From Simmondsia chinensis (taxonomy: Eukaryota > Streptophyta > Magnoliopsida > Caryophyllales > Simmondsiaceae), in the NCBI GenBank assembly GCA_018398585.1, contig JAGTTD010000008.1:25505172-25569171 (forward strand): a stretch of 64,000 bases of DNA, read 5' to 3'. Numbering within the stretch: the first letter of the stretch is position 1; every line of letters starts with the position of its first letter. A program made the position numbers and the translations under genes. Of the stretch, positions 34,049 through 46,040 are shown in pieces. The notes below the pieces were generated by a model that was not told the origin of the DNA, did no database searches, and worked only from the letters and a program-made list of their open reading frames with translations.

Positions 34049-34383
34049 TGTTATGATTCAAGATCAATCTTGGATCACAACATAGGAAAGAGAATAAGAG
34101 ATGAGAAAGAAGTGAGAATTAGATGAAAAATGGAGAAAATAAGATGAGAATTTGAGAGAATTTGAGTAGAGAGAAGGAGAAGATATTTTCATTATCATTC
34201 CATCAATGTAATTATATGAGAATCCAACTATTTTATACTATGCCTAGTTTACATATTTGTAGTGCAGATGGACTTAGTAAGTATAGTTTACATGTTGTTG
34301 ATTGTAAGTTCGTTTATGCAATGTGGTTGAATGTTATAACACTTGTAAGTGATGTGTGGTTGGTTTGGAACTCCCTTAGTCTT

Positions 34384-34876
34384 TGTTATGATTTAAGCTC
34401 AAACTTGGATCATAACCTAGAGTTTCAAGAGATTTACACTAGAAAATGATAGATTGAGATGAAGAACACAAGAATTGGATGAGAAGAAGATAGATTGAGA
34501 TGAGAAATAGATGAGATAATAGAAGAATTGAGATGAAAATCAAGAGATAGAGAGCATTGAAGCTCAAAGAGAGAGAAAGATCATTTCGTTCATTCAACAC
34601 CCTTACATTACAATGAAAGACTCATCTTATACAGCCTAACACTACTAATGGCAGTTAAATACTTTAGACATTGCATCTGGACACAAGTCATAACTGACTC
34701 TTCATCCACAGTTGCCAAACAAGAACAACGGACAATGCTAGCTTGACCAACAGCAACTAAACAGCAGCTAAACAGCAACTACCCAGCTAATACTTGACCT
34801 TATTTGACTTATTCTCCTAGATTGTTATTTAGGACATATTACTACTTAACATTTCTTATCCAATCATGACAATACA
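34384..34876 (-). repeat. LTR of an unidentified minus-strand LTR element
   Basis: On the plus strand it starts TGTTATGATTTAAGC and ends CATGACAATACA. Directly outside, CCCCCCCTTTAAA reads as the polypurine tract AAAGGGGGGG on the minus strand. A TATA-like CTTATACAGCC lies at 34625-34635. A shorter copy of the left part starts at 34049 (TGTTATGATTCAAG), and related purine-rich DNA occurs at 38380-38460 and 39060-39110. Confidence 0.6.
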
Positions 34877-34962
34877 CCCCCCCTTTAAATATTCATGTTC
34901 CACGATTTCCATACTTGTTTTCCTTTAGAAAAACACCATCAAACACTTGTTCAAGGCAAACT

Positions 34963-35673
34963 TCAGCACTGCAGAAGCATCGTCATCAGGTTTGAAAAGA
35001 TCTTGCAAATTTCCTCCCAATAGAGAGGTTTCTTCATGAAACACCCAATGATTTTGATCAAATGACCTTGCAATCTGATCAAGTTTTGCAAATATCCCAG
35101 CTGGAAAGAGTCTGCAGCAACTTTAACAAGCCTTTGTGTGTGTTCATGCCGAGCGGGAGCTGTAAATGCAGAAATGAGCCTCTGAAATGCAGCCCAACTT
35201 GGCTTACTTTGAATCAAAATACTTGCTGCAGCAACAAGGGTAAACAACTTGCAAATATCCTCCCATTTGCAAGGTTTCATCGTGAAATCTTTAGTTTGCA
35301 TAAGGCCAACTTGTAGGCTTTTGAATCCTTGAGGATTGCCACAATATTGCACCCCATTCTCCTCCTGACAACCTGCTTGAAGTCGAAAAAACCCAGATTT
35401 GAGTTGAGGTTCTTCTAAAACACCTAGAGGTCTACCACTGTCCTGCCCCACCAGCCACGCTTCAACTCCATTTGCCTGTAGTTTAAACTGATTTTGCAAA
35501 TTCCCCATCTTAATATGCACTTGCATCTCCTTAGCTACAACATTCATGGCCTCTTCCACTTGCAAAGGTACTCCTTCGTGTTGCGCTGCTGCCTGATTTG
35601 TAGTTGCAACTCCCAAATGTAAGCTTAAGTCAGCCCAATCAGTCTCATTTTGCTCATCACCAATTGGATTCAA
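34963..35673 (-). CDS. Unrecognised 236-aa ORF beside the LTR
   Basis: This is an open frame on the minus strand starting MNPIGDEQNE, right behind the polypurine tract of the LTR at 34384-34876. I recognise no catalytic motif. It holds an internal repeat: LQNQFKLQ ... FTMKPCKWEDICKLF (middle) and LQNLIRLQ ... FMKKPLYWEEICKIF (C-terminal), so part of the protein arose by duplication. Gln, Leu and Lys are frequent and no membrane segment is evident. It may be a chance-open piece of a non-autonomous LTR element or a decayed gag. Nothing shows that it is expressed. Confidence 0.35.
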   Translation of the reverse strand: MNPIGDEQNETDWADLSLHLGVATTNQAAAQHEGVPLQVEEAMNVVAKEMQVHIKMGNLQNQFKLQANGVEAWLVGQDSGRPLGVLEEPQLKSGFFRLQAGCQEENGVQYCGNPQGFKSLQVGLMQTKDFTMKPCKWEDICKLFTLVAAASILIQSKPSWAAFQRLISAFTAPARHEHTQRLVKVAADSFQLGYLQNLIRLQGHLIKIIGCFMKKPLYWEEICKIFSNLMTMLLQC

Positions 35674-35699
35674 TAGTTGATATTGTTCACTGCATTATA

Positions 35700-38600
35700 G
35701 AACTTGAATGTTTTGTTCTTCATAGTCTACTGCTGTAGTTTCCAAATCAACCTCAGAAACTTATTCACTTTGTTGATAATTCTCACGTTCTTATGCAATT
35801 TATTGTTTAGCTTTAGAGGAATTCTGGAGTTTTTGAAGATCTTGTTTCATTGCCACTAGAAGATGCTAGAGATAATCACAACTCGTCAAGAACCCTTCCA
35901 TTTTGGCAATTCTTCAATAGCAACCGATGTACAGACTTGCCGAGCAAATTCGAATTTGATTATGCTGCTGGACACTTCAAGTTTCACTCTGTTCAGCTGG
36001 TACTTGAGTTGAATTCAGCTAAATCTCACCAATTCAGCAACTTAGAATTTCTGCAGTAAATTCAGCAATAAGATTCACATATTATCTTTCCTTTTTTCTC
36101 TTGATTCATTGCATTATTGTCATATCTTGTTTCATTTTTTTGAAAGATTGTTCTTTGTAATTAATTCATTATTTGTCATATATGGTTTACAAATGTAGGC
36201 ATACTCATGCAGAATTTAAAGGCCAAGATTTGTTGCAATTGCTAGGTGAGTTTCGTTCATCTAAGTACGTCCCTAGCCCCTCTTGTTGTAATTTAAATAT
36301 GCTTTTTACAGTTAAGCTTGATAACATTACACGTAAATTAGATCTCTTTTTTAGATGAGTGATGCTGTGATATCTTTTAATTGTGCAGGTACGCTCTAAA
36401 GTTTGTCAGTTACAAGGAACTAGGCTGATGCTTTTAAATTGATCACTTTTTTTTATTATTATATTTTAATATATTTGGGATATTGGGATATGAACCTAGG
36501 TCAAAAATATTATTTTGTTCTATCAACAAAGATTATAGTGTTCGTTGTAGTCAATAAATCCAAGCCAACATTATTTCTTAATGTGCCTTTTTCTAGGAGT
36601 TTATAACCTTATTTGTTTGAAAGCGCAATGTCTATTAGTTGGTTACATTAATGCATTTTATTCTATTTGCACATGTCAGATCTCCAAAGATTGTCATATT
36701 GCTCTATGGTTGTATGAACATTGTAGTGTCCTTTTTCAGATGAAAAATTTGATCAGTGAAAAATTTATTGAACCTTTCTTGCTTGGACTCAAAATTTTAA
36801 ATATCAATCATAGGTATAAATGTTCAAGGGGCGTAATTTGTTGGGGCTTTAAATCTAATCACCAGACCCTATCCGTCATAAGTCGAAACTCTACTCCAGA
36901 GGTCGAAAACCACCGAAGGGAAGCCCCCCGCTACTCCACTGTGGCGCGACACCCACCACCGCTGCACCGTCGCATTGACACCCACCATCAGCTACTCGTC
37001 ATCCCTAACCCAAACAATCGACACTCGCGGTACCCGAAACTCGTTACTCTGCGACTTCAACTCTAACTCTGACTCTGCTGCTCAATCTTCCATCATTGTC
37101 ATTTTCTCTCTCCGACTCCAGTTTGAGTTGCTTTCGCTTCGCTCTGGTTCGCTCCGCTCCTCGTTGGTTCGAGTCGCCCTCTCTCTTCTTTTTTGTTGAG
37201 TTAATGATGTTATTGTTGGTAAATTGGTTGTTCATATTGTTTCTCTTGACTGGTTTTTCTTTTAATTGTGTGTAAGACGACATTATTAGGTTATCTCTAG
37301 CTGAATTTACTGTTTGATTTGTAGGAATTTGTATTCTTTAGTGATTTGGAGCTCTACATAATGTTTGATTCAAGTTCAAATTTAGAGCCCTAGGTTATGG
37401 ATTATGGCCTTAAATGATTTAGAGCTCTAACATGTACTTAAATGGAGCCTATGTGTTCTGTCATTGTTTTTGCTCTGCTTACCTAAGGTTTCTTCACTGA
37501 AGCTTCTTCTTCCAAACTGTAAGCGTTTAAGACACAAGTATACCAATATGTTCTACCCTAAGTATATCTACAATAACAATCATTTAGGATACTTATTACA
37601 CTATTGGCCTTGTAATTGGATGTGTCCTTGGTTCTCAAACTAGCTTAGGAATTGCGGGTATACGGTATGAGTTGATTTGGACATTAGACCCTTCAATATT
37701 TTAGTATCTTTTGTAGTTTTGTGAATATTGCTGAGTGTAGGATATACAATATGAATGTATTTAAAAGTAAGGATTGGGTGAAGTTCCCAAGAGATTCAAG
37801 CGAATTTGACAATGGAATTCAGGCATTTGTTTCGTATGCTCTAGTGAAATTGGGTTGATACCATATCTATGTAAGTTATGCGCTAATCGTTATAGTAAAG
37901 ATAAACTAACTAATTTATGGGACACAAGTTTGAATCTTTCGTTTTATTTCTTTAATTATGTGGACCATGTGGGCACCTTTTCTGTTTGTGCATGGTTGTT
38001 TCTCTAATGATGCAGCAGTAGCTCAATACTGGTAGATAATTTTTTACAATGTTAACTCTAGTAAACTAGCTGCACCTACTTGTTGTCTTTTATCATATCA
38101 TATGTTCATGTTCTTTTTAATAATGTTCATATTCCAAATGATAACAGTGCAAATGTAACAACATAATTCCAGTATCTGATTGCTCATAACTATTACATTT
38201 TTTAGAACTCTATGCAATATTTTAATTATGTTTAACTTACCTATATGCTAGAAGAATGAGATTAAGCTTAAGTTGTAAATCTAATATCTCTATTATTCAT
38301 TGTCATAGGAAAATGGTGTGTTGTTGGGTGGTGAGTTTAATCAGGAACATGAAGACGAGGTGGGCTCGGGTTATGACTTATAAAGAAAGAGAGTTTGGGA
38401 GAGAGAATTGAGAAAGAGATGAGATAGAGATGAGAATTTGAAGGAGAACTAGAGAGAATAGTGTTATGAACCGAGAATTCAAGGTTTGAGCTATTGTTGG
38501 CTGTGGGGCTGTTTGGTGTCGTAAGCTGCTGCTGGTAGTTGGTTTAGGCTATTTAATGCTGAGTAATTGGGATTAGCTTAGTTAGTAATGTAGTAGTTTT

Positions 38601-39700
38601 GTTAATGGCTTCTTTACGGCATTATAGTGGTTGTAATAATGTGCTTAAGTTTCTGCTTTGTAACCTGCAGTAGCAGGTTACGGTTGTAAGCCATGGTGAG
38701 TTAACCTTGGAGCCAATAGCTTAGAGTTTGTTAGTAGATATTTTAGTTAGATATTTTCATGACCTAGATATTTTTAGCTTAGGTGGTTACTTGTAATATT
38801 CTAGGTTCAATGTCTAAAATTGCTATATGTAGTAGTTGAGCTATATTTTTAGATCATTCAATCATAATATCAAAGAAATGTCTTTTTTGAGATCAAACTT
38901 TTTCTCTCTCATGTAACTCTCTCTATTTCTCATCTCCTTTCCCTTGTTATCTCATCTATACTCTAAATTCTCTAATTTCTCATCTCAATTCACTTTTTTC
39001 TTATCTCATACTCTTAACTATCCTTAAATTGACTTAGCTTACTCTTGTGATCTAATCACAAGCGTAACAAATAGAGGGAGAGTAAGAGAATTGAAGTGTT
39101 GATATTATCATGGAATGATCTCCAAAGTACAATTACAACTCTTTATATGAAGTAAAACACATAACTATCAATGTAACAACACAACTAAACAAGAATATCT
39201 ATCTCAACAACTATAACAACCTCATTTATCTAATTACAACTACTTCCAACTAAATCTTATCACTTTAATTCATGACATGCTACTTATGCTCATTTTATAT
39301 GTTTTTGGTGTCAGGGTGCTGAGGATCTCGATAATGTTGATGGACACGCTACCAATAAAGGAACATAGTGTGGAGTTTATGATTCTGAACAATGTACTTG
39401 ATGTGGTTGAATGTAAATTGTGTTTTCTGATATTGACTTGGTTATACACTTTTGTGGGTGTAGGAATTTTTTGGCTTTAATATGTAAAGTTTGATATATT
39501 TTGAGGTCTAGACTTTTTTGATTAGCTACTATGTATTTGATTCACTGGTATCTTTTGATTATCAACTATGTAATTTGTCTTTGGATTATTATTAGTTTTG
39601 ATATTGAGCAAGATCTTTTGAATGTATGAATGTGTTAAGATATACTTATGGATTAAGAGGTGTTGGTGTAAAGAATTCTTGTAATATATGTCCAAATTGA
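35700..39700. other. CACTA interior, unresolved mosaic
   Basis: No convincing gene. 36840-37200 again has a C/T-rich, gene-leader-like segment (GACACCCACCA repeated, CTCTCTCCGACTCC) like that at 33060. 38380-39270 has purine-rich (GAGATGAGAA) and complementary pyrimidine-rich (TTCTCATCTC) tracts that look like broken LTRs in both directions. A 161-residue frame at 36581-37066 crosses this leader and has no known domain. Confidence 0.4.
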
Positions 39701-39724
39701 ATTAATAACTGCACTAGCTTTTGT

Positions 39725-40450
39725 ACAAACCGTTGCATTAGCTATTTTAAATAGTTACATTAGTTCATTAATAAACCGCTGCATTAGGTGAGCATAACCG
39801 CTGCATTAGCTAAGTACAAAACCGCTGCATTAGGTGAGCATAACTGCTGCATTAGCTTAGTACAAAACCGCTGCATTAGGTGAACATAACCGTTGCATTA
39901 GGTAAGCAAGAAACCGCTGCATTAGCCAAGTCCAAAACCGCTGCATTAGGCTAGGAGAACCGCTGCATTAGCCAAGTCCAAAACCGCTGCATTAGGCTAG
40001 GAGAACCGTTGCTTTAGCCAAGTCCAGAACCGCTGCATTAGGCTAGGAGAACCGCTGCATTAGCCATGTCCCAAAACCGCTACATTAGGCTAGTAGAACC
40101 GCTGCATTAGCCATGTCCCAAAACCGCTGCATTAGGCTAGTAGAACCGCTGCATTAGCCATGTCCCAAAACCGCTGCATTAGGCTAGTAGAACCGCTGCA
40201 TTAGTCATGTCCCAAAACCGCTGCATTAGGCTAGTAGAACCGCTGCATTAGCCATGTCCCAAAACCGTTGCATTAGGCTAGTAGAACCATTGCATTAGCT
40301 ATGTCCAAAACCGCTGCATTAGGCTAGTAGAACCGTTGCATTAGGTCTCCCATAACCGTTGCCATAGGTCAAACAACCATTGCTTTACTTACCCAAATGC
40401 AACGGTTATGATCCGCAACTATAGTAAAAAAAACCGCTGCAAAAGGCTAA
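39725..40450. repeat. Right subterminal array of the CACTA element
   Basis: More than 25 copies of ACCGCTGCATTAG. In the middle (39950-40290) two unit types alternate: one followed by CCA(A/T)GTCC and one followed by GCTAG(G/T)AG. They form a higher-order unit of about 47 bp repeated at least seven times. It is denser and more regular than the left array. Confidence 0.9.
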
Positions 40451-40564
40451 TGCCACGGACGCGTATGCAGCGATTTATAAACCGCTGTATTAGATCTAAT
40501 GCAGCGGTTTTGTCTAATTTGCTACGATTTTAAACCGTTGCTTATAACCCAATATGTAGTAGTG

Positions 40565-41900
40565 CATGCAGCAAATCCTGAGACCGCCCTCTCTATTAGG
40601 GTAACAAAGATGCCTCCAGGAAACCTTCGCTCCCCCCGGGGCTAATGAAGTGCCCCTCCATAGAAAAGCAGCAAGTGTCAACTCAATCTTCTTAATCATT
40701 GCTTTCAGAAGAATGAAGACATATGACCAATAAACATGAATAGAAAACAGCACCGACTCAATTAGCTGCAAACGCCCCTCATAAGAGAGAGCACATGAAG
40801 TCCAAAGTCTAGTGCGAGCCAAGATGTGATCCAAGAGAGGCCTGCAGTGAATGTATTGAAACCTCGAAGAGATAAGTGGCAACCCCTAGATATCTGACTG
40901 GACACTGCCCTTATCTGAACCCCAGAATATCCATAACAGATTGCTAAGTTTCACTATCAAACCCGAAGATGAAAACTGTGCTCTTCGCTGCATTCAAGGA
41001 GAGCCCAGAAAGTGCAGCAAAGCAGTGCATAGCCTCCCGAATATCCAAAACACTCCCCTCATGTTCCTGACTAAAAATCATCATATCATCAGCAAAGCAA
41101 AGGTGGGTGAGGCGCTTACTGTAGCAGTGCGGGTGGAACCGAAATTGTGGATTAGAGGTAGCACCATGAAGGAGACCCGCAGACCCTCCATGGCAATGAC
41201 AGGCTCAAGCTAAAAAACCCACAAAGCTCGCCATTAATCCGATTAAGAACTTGGTTGTTGAAAGACACTCCCGCACCCAACCTATCATAACCTTCGGGAT
41301 ACCGTACAACGCATGGCAGACAAAATGAAGTCTCATTGCACTGTATCAAATGCCTTGCAAATATCAACATTCAGGGCACACCGAGGTGACACCGACGAAA
41401 GGTAATAGTTGCGCATAAGCTCCTTAGCTAGCAAAATATTGACTTAAATCCTCCTCTCATGAACGAAGGCAGACTGCGAGTCATCAATCAGAAAGGGAAG
41501 AACCCGGTTCAGCCTGTTTGCAATGATCTTAGTGACACACTTATAGATCACACTGCAACAGGAGATTGGGTGATAGTCGGCAAAGTTGGAGGAATTTTGC
41601 ACCTTTGGAAGCAGACTGATATGGGTAGTGTTCAGGGTGCCCAGCATGTGCCCTGACTGGAAGAATGAATGAATGACCCGCACAACATCACGACCCACTA
41701 CATTCCATGCCCTCTTAGAAAAGAGGGAGGTATGGCCATTAGGACCTTAAGCCCTGTCATCACCTACGGAGAAAAGAGCATCTCTCAACTCAACATCAAA
41801 TATCGGAAGAGTCAATGATCTAGCCTAATCCTTAGATAGACGAGCCTGGAAGAGCCCATAAACATCCTTAAAGAGCAGCCCACTCGGCTTAGTTAATAAC
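40565..41900 (-). pseudogene. L1 LINE reverse transcriptase
   Basis: Minus-strand motifs run in order from 41700 down. SGHMLGTLNTTHISLLPKVQ and DYHPISCCSVIYKCVTKIIA come first, then DDSQSAFVHERRI. The catalytic FADDMMIF is encoded at about 41082-41110. PLISSRFQYIHCRPLLDHIL, ALSYEGRLQLIESVLFSIHV and LAAFLWRGTSLAPGGAKVSW follow (40514-40882, the last residues running into the CACTA). Frameshifts and stops separate these blocks. In L1 elements this enzyme copies the RNA at the nicked target. Confidence 0.88.
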
Positions 41901-42259
41901 ACATGGAAGTAGGAAACCCCGGCCTCCAAAATCTCCTTCTCATCATAGGTCCTCACACCGTCAAGACGAACAATAGAAGAAAAAAGGCTCCTAGCCTGCC
42001 GATGGGCAACAGACTTATGGAAGAACCGAGTACCCTGATCCCCTCAGGAAAGCCACTGGATACCAAACTTCTGACGGTAGAAAGCCTCTTCATCCCTACA
42101 TAGCCTTGAATACTCCTGAGATAAATGGCACTCCTCTGCCCGAAGACAACACACTCAAGATCAGCATCTAAAGCTCTCTGGCCCACAGCCCCAGTGTTCC
42201 TCCCTACCACCACTGTGGCCAAGATATAACTGTAAAGCTTGGCATTGAGGGCTTTCAAC

Positions 42260-43102
42260 TAACCCTTCAGCCGCTTTAGCTTCTGAGGGGGCTGATACAT
42301 TGGCGTGCCATCAATGCTAGACTCCCACACCCTCCGAACTGTAGGAAAAACTCCTCATGGTCAGCCAAGACGTTAAAGAACTTGACAGGGTGCCATGACG
42401 TGCGGCACTCTCCGAACCCTCTAACTACAAACAGACAATGGTCAGAATGAATCTCACGTGGGAGGAACTCAACTAATGAGGCAGAGAAATCATGCAGCCA
42501 GCCCTCACTCACCAAACACCAATGAAGATACTTTAAAATAAGAGCGTCCCCTTGAACCTATCAAACCATGTGTAACGTAGCCCATTATACGGCAAAACAG
42601 TGAGCTCAAACTGAAAAACACAGTCTCAAAAGTCATCCATGTGTCCAGGCCAAGCATCCTTACCTCCACGTCTGTCCCTAGGACTAAGAAGAGCATTAAA
42701 GTCTCCAAGGAGAATCCAAGGCTCCTCTTGATGACCCACACTGGCTCCTCGAATATACCTCTGGGGATCTTGACGCGGCCCCGGCTCGTTAAAGTCGTAG
42801 ACGAATGTGGCTACAAAGCTCACAGTCCCCTACACATTAGAAACTCTACAAGTCAGAAACTGGTCCCCAACCTGCACTCTCGTGACACGATAGATACTAG
42901 GGTCCCAAACAATAATGATGTGGCCCTCAAGCTCCGCACCCCACTGAATAAAAAACTGCCACCCATCAGCACAACGAGCTACCACCGACTCAACATCAAC
43001 AGGATTAGTATTGGTCTCAACCAGGCCAACCACATTAAGGCGATTAGAGGAGATCCAACCGCAAAAATCATAAATAAAGTTGGGGTTATTAAACCCTAGC
43101 AC
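42260..43102 (-). pseudogene. L1 LINE endonuclease domain (EEP type)
   Basis: The minus strand starts LGFNNPNFIYDFCGWISSNR with LNVVGLVETNT, where the Glu is the metal-binding residue. WILLGDFNALLSPRDRRGG (42626-42823) carries the D-F-N motif, and EIHSDHCLFVVRGF (42276-42515) carries the final S-D-H motif. The domain nicks the target in L1 transposition. It is spread over several frames. Confidence 0.88.
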
Positions 43103-44724
43103 ATTCTAGCAACCTATCATCAGGAAGAGGAAAGCTAATGCGACCCACGGCTACCACGGGCTACAGTAGAGAGTGTCACTCGACGACCCACACGAGTAGG
43201 ATGTGAGGTACTATCTGAATTAGAGGTCTCACCCTTACTCTCCCCAAAAAAAACAAAATATTGATTCAATGACACTACACTAGGCACCGTCTCTGCTGAT
43301 CGGTTCTCAATGCATGCAGTAGGCTTGATGATCCCAACTAGGGCATCTTGGCCCGCCTCAAATCTCATAAAGAACAATGGCATGATCCAAATCCTCTGAT
43401 GAACCAACACTTCCTTGAGTATCAGCAATAGAATTAGAGCCGGAACAATAGGCATGAGACCCGCTAGTGGTTTGGGCATGGCATGATTCAGAAGAAGCCG
43501 ACTTTATGGGGCAAATCGGGGTGGTAGCCCCTCCAACACCCGCAGTCGGGTCGTCCAACGACTTAGCCACAACCATAGCTAAGGGTGGCTGTGGCTGCCC
43601 ACTATTGTGGGTCGAGGAGGTGCAAGGCCCTTCCCCTTGAGAGGTGGCCAGGCCCTCATGGCCTATGGAGGGCTCCAAAGCAGGCCCCACAGCAAGGACC
43701 TACGCTGGGTCTTCCATGGGTGGCCCAGCCTAGAAATGGCCCCTCTTCCCTACATTGGGCCCAATGTGGGCCCAGCCACCCTCCTAGGCCCATGTTGGGC
43801 CTCAGGATGTGGGCCGCCACAACTAGTAGGGGGCTAACACCCCCTCATTCCCCCTTGACAGCCATAACACCACCCATGAGCACCTAGAACGTCGATGGCA
43901 GCCCCACCCGCGACACCACCCTGAAAACCAACAGCCAGTGGCACAGCAGGCACCGGCACCGATGCCACATTGGGCGCCACCACAATGGTACCACCTGTGT
44001 TCCCGAAACCCTTTTTCTTGCGGTCTTTCTTCCGCTTCTTCCTCTCGATTATCTGTGCCGCCATTAAAGGAGCACTATGAGTATGTGGAACAACACTATA
44101 GTGGCCAAACACTAAACACGTAGCACAACGCTTTGGCATAGCCTCACATGATATGGAGAGCTCGATCCTTTGACCATCCACATCAATCGAAGTTTCTCTA
44201 CGAACAGGGCCCTTCGCATCAACCTCAACACAAACCCAAATGTAGCCAAGCCTCGAGCAATCAAATGTCACCTTGTCCATGAACAAATGAAAACCTAGTG
44301 GCGACACTAATCCCAAGTGGCTTGCAAAAAGAGGCAAGCCAGAAATGCGAACCCAACAAGGCCTGTCAAACAATCCTAACGTAGTACAAGTCCCTTCCTC
44401 CAAAGCCGAAGAGACATGCATATGCCCTTGAAGAACTAAGGACCATCAAAAAGAACACGCTCGGCTCACTCCTTAGAGCGAAACTAAAACATGTAGACCT
44501 CCCCATTCAAGAGCACACATTTAAGACCCCTCTCACCCCAAAGATGGAGAGCGATCTCTTGCTCATGAGAGTAGGCAAGACCCATACCAATCAAACGTCC
44601 TCCCAAACAATGCTCCTAGTTCTCATTCCTCGAAGCAAAAACCTCATGAAAAACAAACCCCACAATCTTGCACCGACGAGCTAGAAACCCGCCACTACAG
44701 TCACAGTATCATGCACCTTAGCCA
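43103..44724 (-). pseudogene. L1 LINE ORF1 (nucleic-acid-binding protein)
   Basis: The 195-residue frame 43834-44421 holds LFDRPCWVRISGLPLFASHL, FMDKVTFDCSRLGYIWVCVE and ELSISCEAMPKRCATCLVFGH, the DUF4283/CCHC-type arrangement of plant L1 ORF1. The CxxCxxxGH part of the knuckle is present and the final Cys is not. The N-terminal part reaches about 44724 through stops. The C-terminal part (43135-43690) is Pro/Ser/Gly-rich. In the family ORF1 binds the element RNA. Confidence 0.8.
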
Positions 44725-45345
44725 TGGTGCCTAAAATCAACAAAAGCAAAAAAAAGCAGTAAAATAAAACCTAGAAAACATGGGTTTTGTGGCCACCACC
44801 GTGCACCACCTACCACCTCCACCGCCGGTCAAGAAAGCCGGTCAACACACCACCAAGATACTAGCAAGAATCCAAGCAGCAAAATACATAGAGGACTTAT
44901 GTGAAAATGCTCCAAATCACAAGAGAGAGGGATCGAAAATACTGAAAAAGGGGAGAAGCCCACACTGCAACGCTCGCTTCTACGGCCCACCACTGGCCCC
45001 CAAGAGATTGGAGAAGAGGGGGGGCCACCTGAGGTAACTTCACCGGTGAAGGAGCCTCCCAGAAGTAGCCCTGGCATCCTACGCACTAACACCACACCCG
45101 AGAACCCTATGACCTTCTCTCACTTTGATTTCCCCCTCGTCCCGTCACCGCCGCGGCAAACCAAGGCCACCACCAGAGGGTGGAGACACCGACGAGTGTA
45201 GCACCGCCTAACCAAGCCCATACCGCCACCACACACGCAGGCAAACGCTTGCCCTATCCACATCACCAAATCGCACCCGCATCGCCTCCAAATCTCCTTC
45301 CCCTAGCTCTCATTAAAACCATACCCTAAACCCTTGAACCAAAAT
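44725..45345 (-). other. L1 LINE 5' UTR
   Basis: C/A-rich on the plus strand, with CCACCGCC-type words, ahead of ORF1. Short frames are present but have no known domain. It gives way near 45345 to AT-rich DNA with TRIM-like repeats; the exact LINE start is not fixed. Confidence 0.55.
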
Positions 45346-45349
45346 ACAT

Positions 45350-46040
45350 GAGTTGGAGTGATCTTATCTTAGTATTAGATTATAAAATAAATTTTGGGCA
45401 TTTATATATCAGGTTAAACTTTTAGGATAGTTACTTTCTTGATATAGTATCCCAGTTTCAGAGCTGGGTGGATGATCTTAAGCTGGTTTTTGATGCACCG
45501 TGTCCTCAAAAGAGGGCTTGCATTTGTATTTGGTGTTTCGAGGGTCTCTCTAGTGCGATAGATCCAATTGGATAGGAGAAGTGCGATTGCTAAGGACTCA
45601 CTTGTGAGGAGGAGTGTTAAGAACTGTACATGTACATCTAATGTGAATCGCACATAGAAATTATAGGAAAGAAGAGACCAACATGTAGGCCTAGTGGGTT
45701 ATTCCATCTATTGCAAATTAGTTTTGGAATGGAATCCTATTTGGGCTTATATGTAGATCTCATTTGTACTAACTCTATGGGTCGAGCTTCAAGGCCCAGT
45801 AGAGAAAAAATGTTAAATGGCATTAGAGTCTTGTTGACCAAGAAGTCATAAGTTTGAATTCCAACAGCCCCCACATTCAATATTCTATTAATATAATTTA
45901 AGCACAACATATGATGTGGGTTCATGCAATATTTAGCCTTCAAGCCTAATTGATATTTGCGTGAGGGGACATGTTAAAGTATAAATTAAATCTTAGGCCT
46001 TCACCTATCAATTTAAACTTTTGAAATAGTTAGTTTTTTG
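45350..46040. mobile_element. Cluster of TRIM-like LTR fragments
   Basis: Two related stretches, 45381-45440 and 45972-46035, share ATAAA(A/T)TAAAT(C/T)TT(A/G)GGC and TTTAAACTTTT(A/G) blocks and look like LTR ends of one small element. TGGCATTAGAGTC (45816) resembles the iMet primer site TGGTATCAGAGTC. Between them, 45515-45815 belongs to another family: an internal piece with GATCCAATTGGAT, a purine tract GAGGAGGAG and an LTR from TGTTAAGAACTG (45615). This second family recurs, complete and reversed, at 59904-60442. No ORF is expected in TRIMs. Confidence 0.6.

Larger units (their letters stand above)
30549..40564. mobile_element. CACTA (En/Spm) transposon, about 10 kb
   Basis: The left end is CACTGCTACATAATTG and the right end reversed is CACTACTACATATTGG, so 12 of the first 13 bases match. 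Both subterminal regions are arrays of one short word: GCAGCGGTTTT / AAACCGTTGCATTA on the left (30570-30985) and ACCGCTGCATTAG on the right (39730-40450). The flanking triplets are CAG and CAT, a 2/3 match for a 3-bp duplication. No TNP2-like transposase with open frames was found inside, so the copy is probably non-autonomous or badly decayed. Confidence 0.87.

Noticed and set aside
36581..37066. 161-aa frame on the plus strand
   Set aside because: It crosses from AT-rich to leader-like DNA with no motif and no repeat support. Treated as a chance frame in the CACTA interior.
43585..44123. Pro/Gly-rich plus-strand frames
   Set aside because: They lie opposite the L1 ORF1 C-terminal part, which has the domain evidence on the minus strand.
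45830..45865. tRNA-like B box (AGTTTGAATTCC)
   Set aside because: There is no A box or cloverleaf. The position just inside a primer-like TGGCATTAGAGTC fits a TRIM interior.
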